From Oryzias latipes (lineage: Eukaryota > Chordata > Actinopteri > Beloniformes > Adrianichthyidae): a stretch of 64,000 bases of DNA. Positions 52,489-64,000 of this stretch are shown piece after piece. A program made the position numbers and the translations under genes. The notes under the pieces are model-generated. The model saw nothing but the letters and a program-made list of their open reading frames with translations, had not been told where the DNA came from and made no database searches. The stretch spans positions 23,209,299-23,273,298 of the forward strand of contig NC_019875.2 in assembly GCF_002234675.1 (NCBI RefSeq), given 5' to 3'. The stretch's first letter is position 1. Every line of letters starts with the position of its first letter.

Positions 52489-53066
52489 GAGACCTGCTCC
52501 GATAAAAATCCTACTTTTGGTGTTTTCAACATGTTCTTGTGTCATTTTTCTGATGATGGAGGACATACATAAAAAAAATTAATCTGACAGTTGCCTTTCT
52601 AAGTTTTTCTTAATTCAGATATGTGCAGAATGCTCTTGAAAAAAGCATGCAAGTGTGACATAGAAGTCACTATGGCAAGCCACAAGCTTCCTGCTCCACT
52701 TCAATCTGATGTATCCACTTGCAGACAAACTGATCCATGCTTGTCTTCATTTCCCTCATCCGAGCTGGACACCTTTAACATTGCTCACCATTTTTGTTGA
52801 ACTGATAATGTTAGGTTGGGGGTGTTAGGGGCTGTAAGCTAACAGGAGAGCACATAAACGGATGGATGATGGGAAGGGGGCGGCTGACTCCGTGCCAACA
52901 ATCCCGCCCACATCTAAAAGGGAAATTTCTAATGAACTACTGCAGCAACTATGTCCTATAAAATGAAAATGTATTTTTTTATTTTAGCTGAAACGGTAAA
53001 TCATAATTAAAGGGACCACTTTGAATGTTTTTGAAATAGATCAAAAGATGATCAGAGGCAGACTTG
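52489..53066 (-). repeat. family A inverted-repeat element, copy 9, near full length
   Basis: Left end GAGACCTGCTCCGATAAAAA, right end GATGATCAGAGGCAGACTT. It contains the complement of GTTGGGCTTACTCC-type and AACAAAAATGGTGAGCAAT blocks. Reverse orientation, about 578 bp. Confidence 0.8.
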
Positions 53067-53164
53067 AAACCCAGTTTTTAATTAAACTGGCCAAAAAAAC
53101 TTTCAATGTAATAAGTCTATACAACCTCCAGTTTGTTTTCTTCAGATTCCAAGGTAAAAACTTT

Positions 53165-53957
53165 GCAGTTGGCAGGACTCCTGGGGCTTGGGAAGCCCCC
53201 CTGAGGCGGGGCCCCTCGTAGGGCCCCCTGGGCGCGGTAGGGAGGCTGCTCTATGGGTCGGACTGGGGCTTTCACTCTCTGCCCCCTGCGCCCCCCCCGC
53301 TCTCTGGCGTTGGGGGCCACAGTGGCGGTCCCGCCGGCCCTGCCCGGGGTGGCGGATGTGGTTGCCCGGCAGGCAGTCTTTCCCTATCTGCTGTACTGTG
53401 CGGGTGTTGGGGGGGTCCCGGCTGCCGCTGCTGCTGCGGTGGAGGGGCGACTGGGTTCTTTCCCTCTTTTTACATTCCATCATCCACCCCAGAAGAACAT
53501 AAACACTCACTCGAGCACAGGTGCTATCTCACCTTTGCACAAACAGTTTGCGTGACTGAATGAAATGTTTCACATGTGTTAGTTTGAATGCATAAGTAGC
53601 CATGTGTGAATGTTAGTGGTAGTATGTCCATGTACACTTGTGTATGTGCGAACACTTTTGGAGTAAACAGGTGTGTTTGTAACGTTTGAGTTTGAGTGTG
53701 TGTGTGTGTGTGGACAGGCCCCGCCCATTTTTGATTTTTCATGCATCTTAACCTGTCAGTTGTTATTATAAAGCTCCAGCAACTTGTTGCTTTCTAACGC
53801 TTCATGATCTTATCCTCGCTACTATAATCACCCCTCTACCCCCCATCTGTCATCCCTCTCTCTTCTTTCAGGTAAAATATGTCCAACACAAAAGGCTTTC
53901 AGCTCTCATCTGTTGGCTTAGCTGTTGTCCAGGACAAGTTAAAAAAAAAAAAAAAAA
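53165..53957 (+). mobile_element. 5'-truncated LINE-type retrotransposon, copy 1, with polyA
   Basis: GC-rich start (53165-53470), then TTTACATTCCATCATCCACC, ACACTCACTCGAGCACAGGT, GGACAGGCCCCGCCCATTTT and a 3' end GTTGTCCAGGACAAGTT followed by a 17-base A tail (53941-53957). It is homologous to 57420-58294 but lacks about 140 bp present there at 58063-58207. Open frames on both strands in the GC-rich part are by-products of composition. Confidence 0.75.
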
Positions 53958-54928
53958 GCTTTGCAGTTAAATAGCTGAAGGGGGGATTTCAATAATTTAT
54001 TGGTCAAATTAAAAAGCACCACATTGTCCAAGAAAAGGCAAGACCAACACAAAAAGCTAAACTTTTCATATTTACCTGTTGTGTATATGCTGACTAATGC
54101 GTGCACATCTCAGTATGGGAAAATAATAAAAAATGTACACAAAGATACGTGGAAAAATGTTTATTAAAATATTGTAATTTTGTGTTTCTAACTCAGCATC
54201 TATTTAATTTCATATGAATTTTTGATGTTAACGTGTCTAAAACAGAGATTATGAAACCCAAATCTGATTTATAGATTTCTTTATGACTTCACTGTTGCTA
54301 GATAATGTGTGAAGTGCAGCGTCTGGTGAAATCCTGCTGACAGCTGCTGTGATGGAGACACACAAGTCACCGTCACAGCATCACGCCTCTTTCAGCGTGA
54401 AAGGTGTCAGATATAAATACGTCAAGGTTGTTAGAAGGCAGTTTGGTGCAGTGCAGGCCTCTAATGAAAAAAAAGATGAGTTCCTTTAACGCTAATGTTT
54501 TTTTTTTATATGTGCTCATGAAGTCAAACACATCTGGGAGCTGTGACTTGTTTTCACGCTTGTGCAGCAACTTATTTTTTTGGTTTCTGTTGGTGTGTTT
54601 AACAGCGGCGGGCAGATGTTCAGGAGTGGAATCCCTGAACAGCTGTTGACCTGGAACTGAGTGGGTGTATGCCAGCGATAAGGATGGGAGACAAGGAACA
54701 GCGAGAAGTTCAGACAGGAGAGATTTTCGTGTGTGTGCACCAGTGTGGCACAAGGACAGATCTTTGAGTCAAACTACAAAATTGCTTTGCCTTGTCTAGA
54801 TGAAACTCGTAATAGAAATAGATTACCCATTTCCTTCAGCCTGATGTTTCTCTTTCTTTCATATTACTTACATCTGCTTAGATTAATTTATTACCATTAA
54901 AAAAGCTGAAAAGCCTTTAGCTACTGGG

Positions 54929-55302
54929 TAGGCCTGCACAATAAATCCCAAATGTATCGTTATCGCGAGCTGTGCAATATGCATATCGCAAAAGACAGCA
55001 AAAATTCCAATAAATGGTTACCATAAATGTGGAAAACAATCTTATGGCAGCTTCAAGCATTTAACGAATACAATAAATCCCTTTATGCATTTGACCAATC
55101 AGATGGACCCTTTTATGTTAGATGTTTGCCTCCTATTTCAACGAGGGTAGTTTGGAGTATAATTTTTAAGCAGTTGCATTGAAATGGGAATGATGTTTTT
55201 GGTTGTATTGCTATTTGTTTATGTACCGCAAATTATATCGTTATCGCAATATTAATCACTAATATCGCATATCATGAGTTTTCCTCATATCGTGCAGCCC
55301 TA
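54929..55302 (-). mobile_element. hAT-like MITE, 374 bp, inverted copy with perfect 8-bp target duplication
   Basis: Opens TAGGCCTGCACAATAAATCC and closes CATATCGTGCAGCCCTA, the reverse of the element at 48156. It is flanked on both sides by CTACTGGG (54921-54928 and 55303-55310), a perfect 8-bp duplication. Confidence 0.9.
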
Positions 55303-55611
55303 CTACTGGGTTATCTGTTGGAAAGTATCCATACTTCGGGAACAACACCAAAGGAATTAGGAGCATAACACTCCCTTAAATCAATGGTCTACATTGACCA
55401 AAAATTGGGCATCGCCTTTTCCTAATTTCTATATCTTTGAGGTTTGCCATTATAGTTAAAAGGGCTTGTGTACGTCATAGTGGTGGGATTACAAAAAATA
55501 TGTAAAAACCTGGACATTTATTGGGGCTTTTAAGACCACCTTTGTGGCAGAAAGTCTCTCTTGGTTGCTATGAAGGACCATTCTTTCTTATTTTAAGCAC
55601 TGCAGTAACTT

Positions 55612-55645
55612 AAAGACCCACTCCAATGAAAATCATGTTTTCCAG
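55612..55645 (-). repeat. family A inverted-repeat element, copy 10, terminal fragment
   Basis: AAGACCCACTCCAATGAAAA followed by TCATGTTTTCC, matching the 3' terminus of the family. Confidence 0.5.
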
Positions 55646-55721
55646 TTGTGCCTTCCATGAGATATACAGTTAATGTTTCCATGTAGTGATGAAGAGCATC
55701 AAATTAATGATCACATTTTTG

Positions 55722-55888
55722 GACAAGCATCGAGCTTGGTGGAAGGTTGGCGCCAGTGTTCGGCAGCGGAGCCGCCACCAGTGTATGAATGTGTTTGTGA
55801 ATGGGTGAATGGGTTTGTGACTGTAAAGCGCTTTGGGCCTCCGAGGAAGGTAGAAAAGCGCTGTATAAGTATATGCCATTTGATGTAT
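55722..55888 (-). repeat. family B repeat fragment (reverse)
   Basis: Carries GTGAATGGGTGAATGGGTTT, GTAAAGCGCTTTGGGCCTCC and GAAAAGCGCTGTATAAGTAT, the complement of the fragments at 8218, 37108 and 62133. Confidence 0.75.
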
Positions 55889-56769
55889 AAATTGTGTTTG
55901 GTGTGAACACAGCAAGGCTTGATCCTAAATACCTTTCACAGTTCATCCAACCAGCTTCTTGTGCTTCTTAAAAATGCAATTCAAACTTTCAATAGTTAGA
56001 GAATTTAACAAGAAAAACAACAAAAAAGAGAAAAGTAATGTCCTATAAACATGAAATAGGTTCACCGAACCTCTCCCTGAGTTTTCATGAGGCATCTTCA
56101 TTAAGAGAGCCACTTACTAGGAGACAAACAACATATAAATTATATAACCTGCTAGTGAGTGAGTGCATACAGGCAGCAGGATACCTTTGTGGTGGTTACC
56201 AAACAAAACAGGCCTTTCTACTTCAACTGAGGCTTAAAAGCTGAAATATGACACTTTTACTACTAAGTCAGAAAAAGTCATTTTCATATAAATCTTCTTT
56301 GTGTGAGGAGGAATGGATGTGCAAACAGGAGATCATCAGGCTCTGCCTTTCCCTCTGACTTCCATAGACAGCAAATGCTTCGGACATCAGAGAGCGTAAA
56401 AGCTATATGGAGGAAAAAGGAACCAACTACTGACATGATTGATTTGCTCTTTGCTCTGTAGGGGGGTGTCAAAGTTCCCTCTCCAGCAAACACATATGAG
56501 GCATCTCATCCGTAGACAACAAATCCTTGCTTTGTTTTTCATGCTCTCAGCCACTTCCAAATCATGTCCAAAATGCAGAAATACCTTTTTGCTTGATCCA
56601 CTTTATTCAGGAGAAGGTTATAGTAGACTAGAAGCTTTGCCAGCTGTCAAAATGGGGGCTGATTACCACTTTAAACAAACATTGAGGCTAAAAGAAGGAC
56701 TCACACTTAGCATGTTCATACCTATTGACAATTTACACAGCGCTTTCACTCCAGAATAGTCCTGGACAT

Positions 56770-58294
56770 CACTGTGAGTAATCAGGAGACGTCCTCTCAG
56801 TACCCTACCCGCCAATTTTAACTGCACCCCCTTAGTACACACACCCTTTACCCCTAAAAATATATACTCCAATACAAACAAAAATACATGCACACACACA
56901 CCCTCACAAACACACACACATGCATTTCACAAGGAAGGGGGGACCTCGGACCATCTGTCCCCAACCCCATCCCTGGAGGGGGTTACCAGGCCCTCTGCAA
57001 TGGCAGCCGTGTTCCTTGGGTGCTGGCTTCCTGGGTCAGGCAGTCCTCTCTCGACACAGGGAGAGGGATCCCTGAGTTATGTGGCAAAACCAATAGCCGG
57101 GGATCACATCACATCTGAGCCTGGGGGTGTCCCTGTAGTGTGGGTTCTGGTCCCTGCCCCTGAGCGCTGGGCCTCGCCAAATTTCCAACAGTGGGCGAGC
57201 CTGGTTGGGCCATGTTTACAACACTTCTTGTGGACCCCCTCTTCCCCTGGATATCCTCCTCCTGGGTGGGGATGGCTGGCCCCTGCCTTGCTCTCTCCTG
57301 GACCAACCGTGGGCCGGGTGGGTGGCTGCCTGGAGCGTGGGGCGTTGCCCAGAACTCCTGGGTGGTGGTGAAGTGTCTGAGGCTGTGGGCACTCTTCTGG
57401 GGCGGGTCCCCGCGTTGGGCCCTCCCGGCGCGGTGGGGGGGCTGCTCTCCTGGTTGGGCTGGAGCTTGCACTCTCTGTCCCCCCATGCCTCCCTGCTCTC
57501 TGGCTTTGGGGGCCCCCCTGGCGGTTCAGCTGGTCCTGGCCTGGGTGGCGGATGTGGTCGTCCGGGGAGCGGTTGTTCTCTATCTGCTACCGTGCTGGTG
57601 TTGGGGGGTTCTGGTTGCCGCTGTTGCTGCGGCGGGGGTCTTGGTGTGAGGAGGACTGGGCACTCTCCCTCTTCCTTTTTACATTCCATCATCTATTTTA
57701 GAAGAACATAAACACTCACTCGAGTACAGGTGTTAGCTCACCTTTGCACAAATACTTTGCATGAATGGATGAAATATTTCACACTAGTTGGTTTGAAGGC
57801 ATAGGTATGCGTGTGTGAACATTATTTATACTGTGTACATGTTGACTTATGGACATTTTTGGAGCCAACAGGTATGTTTGTGGCATTTGGGTGTGTGTGT
57901 GGACAGGCCCCGCCCTTATAGACTTGTATTACCTCTGAACCTCACTGTAATGATTACAACCATCGAGAAACTTGTTTCTTTATGCTGCTTCATGGATTTA
58001 CCCCCCTCCCCCCCTTTATAATCACCCTCCTATCCCCCCCTCTCAAACATCCCTTTCTCTTCTTCCCTCCTTTCCTTTTGCGTCCGGTCCAACACCAAAG
58101 ATGTTTAAATACGATTAAAATGAATAAAGTTTGGCCTTGATTACAAAAGGGGTTTATTCAGACATACCTCTGGTTTGTCAGAAGATTCATAACCCCTGTT
58201 GCTAAAGTAAAATATGTCCAACACAAGAGGCCTTCAGCTCTCATCTGTTTGCCCAGCTGTTGGAGAGGACAAGTTAAAAGAAAAAAAAAAAAAG
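56770..58294 (+). mobile_element. LINE-type retrotransposon 3' part, copy 2, with polyA
   Basis: Longer copy of the element at 53165. It has an upstream CA-rich block (56820-56930) and a GC-rich block (56935-57660). Then come TTTACATTCCATCATCTATT, GGACAGGCCCCGCCCTTATA, an internal AATGAATAAAGTTTGGCC, and a 3' end AGAGGACAAGTT with an A-rich tail ending at 58294. The open frames of 120-168 codons on both strands of the GC-rich block are unrelated to known proteins. The left boundary is approximate. Confidence 0.7.
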
Positions 58295-58320
58295 AATAGT
58301 CCTGCTGACTCAGTTTAAAT

Positions 58321-58573
58321 CAGGGGCACAGCTAGAACATTTTAAATGGGGGGCAGAATAATTGGGAAGGGTGGCGAAACACCAGAGTGGAGGGCCATTA
58401 CAAACAAAAGGACCAAGAACAATTTTATTATCATCGTTTAGATTTCTTTAAAAATATTGATTTTTATTTTATTTTTTGCAATAAATAAAGGAGTATTGAT
58501 GATTTCTTTGTCAATGATACTCATATTGACTTAAAAATGGGTGAGGGGGGGGCTGCCCCCCCCTTTGCCCCTG
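58321..58573 (+). mobile_element. hAT-like MITE, 253 bp
   Basis: Ends CAGGGGCACA and, in complement, CAGGGGCAAA. Flanks GTTTAAAT (58313-58320) and GTTAAAAT (58574-58581) match at 7 of 8 bases. It inserted 26 bp beyond the LINE tail. No coding capacity. Confidence 0.75.
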
Positions 58574-60123
58574 GTTAAAATGAATGGAGAATGCTAATAC
58601 TTGCTGATACTAATACTTTTGAGGCAAACTGAAGACTGGATAAGGCTAAACTGACTTGAATAATTACCATAAATTTGTACTATAAAGCACACTGGATTTA
58701 AGGGGGAATATTAACAAGCAGAGAATGAACAGACTGGTTTCATACACAAGGTGCACTAAACTATAGGAGACCTTGAAAAATGTAGTGTAGGTACCTCCTT
58801 CCTACAGCATGTTTCCTCTGTTAGACATCTTTTTTTGCAAGTTCCTCTTCTTTATTTTAGGCTATGGGCAGTTTTTTTCACTCCTTGTAAAATGGGTCAC
58901 TAATATGTAATTTACTCCTTTTACTTCCCTTCCATGCTTTGATTCTCCCTGTGCAATTCGAGTTTTCACATTTGCCAATCAATGCAGACTATCCAAACCA
59001 ACAAACCCTGGTCTTAGTCGTAACTGATGGTGTGAAAGCGCGATAAGAGTTAACCGTTAACTCTGATGGGTAAAGCTGACAAAACCAACAAGAATACACA
59101 AGTCAATGTAAAAACAGCCTCAATGAAAAAAAGGCTACCTATGATGGAAAGATTATACAAGGGGAAAAAAAGAACAAGTGCACGGATGATCCTGTTATAT
59201 CAGCGCATTATTCTTCATTAAGTCAGATAAATGTCCCCTGATCCTCTGCGCTGAATACATCATCATAAAGACACACGTGGTTGTATGCTTATTTCTCTGA
59301 CTCCATAATGTATTTCAAATCAAGTATTTGAAAGTAAAACTGCACTGGCTACACACTACACTATGGAAGCTATCTCATCTTATAAGATAAGGACTTGTAA
59401 AAAAAATGTTCAACTAATCTTAAAACTTAAAAAAAAGAACTTTGTGAAGCTTCTCCATTAAAATCAAGTCTCGTTGACTTGCCTGAATTCAGAAAGTCTT
59501 GAGTTAAAATACAAAGAAGAGAAAAGTATTGGACAAAGTCTGAAACACGGAGTTTGTCCAGTTTTAAAGCCTTTAGACGTGGAAATCCAGCAGCAAGTTT
59601 GCTAGAAGAAATAAAACTCCGACATTAAAATGTTTATGGGTTAAGCAGTTTGTAAAAGTGCTGATGAACAGCAGAGGAAAAGTGAAGACTTTAGGAAAAA
59701 CAGAAAACAGTGCGTCGATGAACTCTTTCCAAAAATAACTGGCAATGGCAAAAAGGAAAAGGTTCAGGTGTAACAAACAGTTTCCACACATTTCTAGGAA
59801 AATGTGCAGCATTCAAATCTGTTTCCACACTTCCTTTTTTCTGTTTCCATGCATCCATTTTAATTGTGAAACTCCCCTTTTTTCCCACCTTTTCAAGGTG
59901 AGTTTGGATTGAAGCATAAGCATATTACTGATAAAAACTTTCTGAACACATAAAAGAACATCTCCAAGTATGTTTTATAAGGGTTTGTAACCACAGACAT
60001 TCCCATTTTTATATAATATAGTATGTTTTTTTCTCTCTATCCCTTAACCCCTCCATCTCTCTCATCCATCTAACTTATATTCCCCTTTTTTAATTAATGC
60101 TGTGACTCCTTAAAGCATCCTTT

Positions 60124-60137
60124 GTTTCCATAGGAAC
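60124..60137. promoter_or_regulatory. RFX-type X-box palindrome
   Basis: GTTTCCATAGGAAC, followed about 35 bp later by the half-site-like TTGGCAAC. Confidence 0.4.
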
Positions 60138-61188
60138 ACCATTCTGTAGTCGATATTGGTCGTCTTGGCAACAATGAAGAGGGCAAGCCTTCTTGTCTTT
60201 AAGTCTGTAGTTTGAGCAGAAGCAGGTTTTTATGCACTGTCACAACTTTTTTTTTTCCTATTTAGTTAAAAATGGTTAACTGGAGTTTTATTGTGGCTAT
60301 TAATCTTTCTCTTTACAATTGATTTTACTTGAAAAAATTAAGATAAAAGAAAAAACTTGATTGAACAAAATGAAACAATGTACAACTGCGGATTACTTCG
60401 ACTTTTTTTTTTTTACATTTTATACCGTGGGGAAATTGTCAGCATGTCAGAGAACATTTTTCATTGATGTTGATGCTGTGTGTCAAACCTGTACAGGTTT
60501 CTGTGACTGTGTGAGAGAGTAGGCATGCCTGCATTCAAGTGGCCGTTGAAAAATAAGGGGACGAGGGATTATACTTAAACATAGGAACAGAGGGAGGGCT
60601 TTGGCTCCGGGGACTTCCCTGTTCACAACTGGGATAGACCTCAATGCTGGATTAACGAGAGCATCCACAGAAAGAAAGCGTAAACACATGGAGGGCGGTG
60701 CAGATGGGATCAGGGATGAGATCGGGACAATGAATTTGGTATAGTAAAAAATAAATAAATAAATAAACCAACCAACATTGCCCATTTGAAAAATTTGGTT
60801 AACTTTTTTCAAATGTTTTGCACTAAAACAATTATTAATTAGACTGTAGTAAAATTTCTTAAAGAAAAATTTAAAAGCTTTATTTTTTCTTAAAAAGCTA
60901 AATTGTAAAAATGCTTAAACATGACATTTTAACAGACCAAACATTGAAGGTTAAACAATACTAGGAGACATGTTTACACTCTATAACACATATCCAGTGA
61001 ATGCAGTCCATTTTAGTTTACTAGCACATTATGTACAGTTTCTGTGATGGTATTTAAACATGCAGGACAGGACATCTGCCATCTGTGAGTGGTGTTTGTA
61101 CACAACTGAGCATGTGCAGAAAATTATTTCAGAGCTATGGGACAATTTCTAGAGAGCCTGCAGCTTACACTCAGCAATCCATACCTCT

Positions 61189-61206
61189 ACACACACACAC
61201 ACACAC
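61189..61206. repeat. (CA)n microsatellite
   Basis: Short uninterrupted ACACAC run followed by CGTAAGCATGCACGCGTGCA, an alternating purine-pyrimidine stretch. Confidence 0.8.
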
Positions 61207-62132
61207 GTAAGCATGCACGCGTGCATAGAAAACAGATATAGATGCAAGCACGTGTGCAAATCCCATACAAAGATGATGTAAAAGAAGGAAAATGCACAAA
61301 AGCAAACATTTCTTCAATGCAGCGACACATAAGAGGAGCAAATGTGCACAAAGAAAAAAAAAAGTGAGAACGAGCAACACACATATACACTCACACACAC
61401 TGTCTTCACACCCCTACGCATGCGCAGCTGGTATTGAAATCGCACATGCTTTCTGCATCTCACGTGTGCTCCAGTGCTCTACTTTCCCCTACTGGAGCTG
61501 GGGAGGAGTGGGTTCTTCCAGCCAGCATCCTCATGCGCACGTACTCACACAGGTCAGGTTAAAGAAATAATGAGATAGGCATGCATACACAGTAACGCCC
61601 ATGTAAAGCAGCAGGTAGGCAAATTCAAAGGCAGAAACATATAAACAATGATCCATACACATATCCATTTCCAGAGTGAATCTTGGAATATTCCTGTCAG
61701 CGCACACATGCGTAAAAAGAGCTGCACATGTGTAAAAAAAAAAGGGACGAAAGAGTCCTCCAGACAGCAAAGACATGTTCAAATGCAGTAAATAAACTAT
61801 AGCTGCTTTAAAATGCACTATTTCACAGCTTTAGCACAGCGTTCGGAAGGTTTTAACACAGTGTACACCGCATTGTACTATAACACCATGTTGTGCAGGA
61901 GTGGGAATGTTCCACTTTGCATGTTCATGAGAAAAATCCAAACAAATACATCAAAATATGACTTGGCATTGGTAAAACCATTAATGTAGCCAGTAAAACA
62001 ACCAGAGTTTAGTTTAGGTGTTGCATTGTTGCATCCTTTTTCAGCTCTTTTGCATTTCAGCTTACGAAGTCTCAAATTGAACAGCAAAATGGGGCCATGA
62101 CTCCACGTGATTTTGGTTCAAACCAGTAAATG

Positions 62133-62252
62133 GCAAATTTACCATTTACTTATATAGCGCTTTTCTACCTTCCTCGGAGGCCCGAAGCGTTTCACAGTCA
62201 CAGGCCCATTCACCCATTCACACACACATTCATACACTGGTGGTGGCTCTCC
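62133..62252 (+). repeat. family B repeat fragment
   Basis: CATTTACTTATATAGCGCTT, CTTCCTCGGAGGCCCGAAGC and CACAGGCCCATTCACCCATT match the fragments at 8218 and 37108. Confidence 0.7.
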
Positions 62253-64000
62253 CAGTTACCTACTTTTATGTATGTATGTAGATAAAAGGCAATATGACTG
62301 TAACTACACTTAACCTATACTGAAGCATTTGTAAGTCAACCCAAATGTAGGAAATCCTTCCTCTGTGCTAAAGGTAAGACGGAAACCTAAATAGGAGCAA
62401 GAGTTTAAGAACTGCAGAATAAGAAAATAATAAAGTTTGTTATGCAAGGCCCCTCAAGATATGGTTAGAAACATAAGAAACATATTAAAAATCTTCCAGC
62501 ATTAGAATTTTATAATTTTTTTTCAGACTAAAGTGAAAGTCTTAAACCTGTATGGCTTTCGCATTTCAAAATAAAAGCACATAAACTCAGCAAACATGCT
62601 CAAATAACAAAAATTTAATATTTAAAGGTATAATAAAATATGAATCATTCTGATCTTCTGCCAAGAATTATTCTACAGAAATCGAATTGAGCAGATTAGT
62701 TGTCTCTTTTTGTATTTTGCACAAACATGGAAAAGCCGTGATAAAAAAAGTGAGTGCAAGAATCGAATGGATTATTGTGATCCACTTTAGCCCAGAACAA
62801 AAGGTTCAAACAGCATTGAAAACACAACCATCAAAACACTAAAGCACACATGCAGTACACACTTCCAAAATAGTGTAAAACTATGGAAGTCATAATTCAA
62901 AATAATATGGAATCCTCAATGTACAATTCCATTTGCAATTTGAAAATGCATTTTGCAATTGACAAATAAGTATCCAATTCGGGCTTGGAATATGAAAATA
63001 AACTTTGCAATTTAGAATTCAATATTTAAATCTACAAATCTAAATGAATTCTAATACTATAATGAATTCTAATAAAATATTAAATAAAAAAATCAATTGT
63101 ATTTTAAATTGTCATGGGTTTTTGATGTCATCATTTAAATGCATTTTGCAATTTACTGTACAGTAACGTCATTTCAATGCTTTAAATTTATTTTAAAGTC
63201 ACTTAAAATCATTGGATTGTAAAATGCCATGCATGTCAAAATTTTTATGGAATTGTAAGACAGCGCACCCCTGGTGTAATGCAAAAGGTTTATATAAAAT
63301 TGTAGGAGGGAGAGCCACAGTTTATTTGCATGCTTTGTGTCTTAATAGGAATGTTCCCTTGGGTCCATCTTCCAGGCAGGCATCTAGGCTTCTTGGTAAT
63401 GGAGCAGAGGAGAGCTCTGCACAGCGGGACCAAGAACAACCGATTGATGTCATCCATCTCTAAACATCGCCTTTTCTCAGGACCGTTTCATGATATAAAC
63501 CCAGCCTTCATTACAAAGATTTAATCATCCATCTTAAAATTTGTTCCCTCAGTGTTACAGCTTGTGTTCTAATTTGAGACACTTTGTTTTGGAGATGTTT
63601 TTCTGTTTTTGATGAATGTTGGAACACAGCTGCAACACGCATAAAGCTTATTAAAAACTATCCAATGCTAACATAGTAACGTGTGGGAAACAAGAAAAAT
63701 AACTACTACTTGGTTTCAATTGAACTGAGTTTTCCGTTTTTACTATTTTTCTAATAATAATTCAGATTAATAAAAAAAAAATCTATGAACCACACACATG
63801 AAAGCCATTCATGCGTTTAAGAATAAAATTTCAATGACAATAACAATTAGTTGCTACTAGGCTGCAAGAAGTTAGAAGCTGGGGAAAGTATGGTTCACTG
63901 GGGTTCTGGCCTTTATTTTCATTTACTTCTCCTCTCCTCTATTCTTGATCATTTATTTATCATTTAGTTCGTCATGCCTCCGTTTGGTGCAGTACGATTC

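Larger units (their letters stand above)
58582..64000. other. gene-free right end
   Basis: No exon supported. An X-box is at 60124-60137, a CA microsatellite at 61189-61206 and a family B fragment at 62133. A stretch at 62925-63160 repeats TTTGCAATT about four times. A slightly GC-richer patch at 63240-63480 contains a POU-type octamer ATTTGCAT near 63325 and may be a regulatory element. Confidence 0.5.

Noticed and set aside
57191-57711. Open frames of 120-168 codons on both strands
   Set aside because: They overlap on opposite strands in a GC-rich, stop-poor block that is part of a repeated LINE-type element; the encoded sequences are low-complexity Gly/Leu/Pro-rich and match no family I know.

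Overview
The window is vertebrate nuclear DNA, almost certainly a ray-finned (teleost) fish: compact split genes with GT-AG introns, proteins closest in my memory to fish and human orthologues, and many fish-type mobile elements (short inverted-repeat elements, hAT-like elements with 8-bp target duplications, tRNA-like SINE pieces, truncated LINEs). The species cannot be named from the sequence; a percomorph such as a medaka relative is a guess. All gene models below were spliced by hand from reading frame, splice signals and recalled protein families.

Layout. 1-5502 (+): the 3' two thirds of a VWA5B-family gene, most likely vwa5b2, ending convergently against 7241-11583 (-), a complete nine-exon alg3 (ER mannosyltransferase of N-glycan assembly). 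alg3 shares a compact head-to-head promoter with a complete MUL1-like mitochondrial E3 ubiquitin ligase gene (11.7-15.9 kb, +). After a repeat-rich 7 kb spacer comes camk2n2 (23550-24338, +), a CaMKII inhibitor of 79 residues with a long 3' UTR. At 33669-33959 (-) is the terminal exon of eef1akmt4 (eEF1A lysine methyltransferase). The remaining 30 kb contains no exon I can support and is built from mobile elements and unique AT-rich sequence.

The gene set vwa5b2 / alg3 / camk2n2 / eef1akmt4 matches human 3q27.1, while the MUL1-like gene matches the paralogous human block 1p36.12 (VWA5B1-CAMK2N1-MUL1). This suggests that the fish kept a MUL1 duplicate that mammals lost from the 3q27 block. The genes are not a pathway; they share ancestry of the neighbourhood.

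The best second-look items are: a textbook U12-type AT-AC intron and a GC-AG intron within alg3; the retained MUL1 paralogue; a ~171-bp tandem satellite rich in TAATC/GATTA homeodomain-type sites just upstream of camk2n2; a ~0.55-kb inverted-repeat element present about ten times, with one nested insertion and one fold-back copy; two hAT-like elements with readable 8-bp duplications; and several RFX-type X-box palindromes in the gene desert, including a tandem pair. No clearly novel biological system was found.
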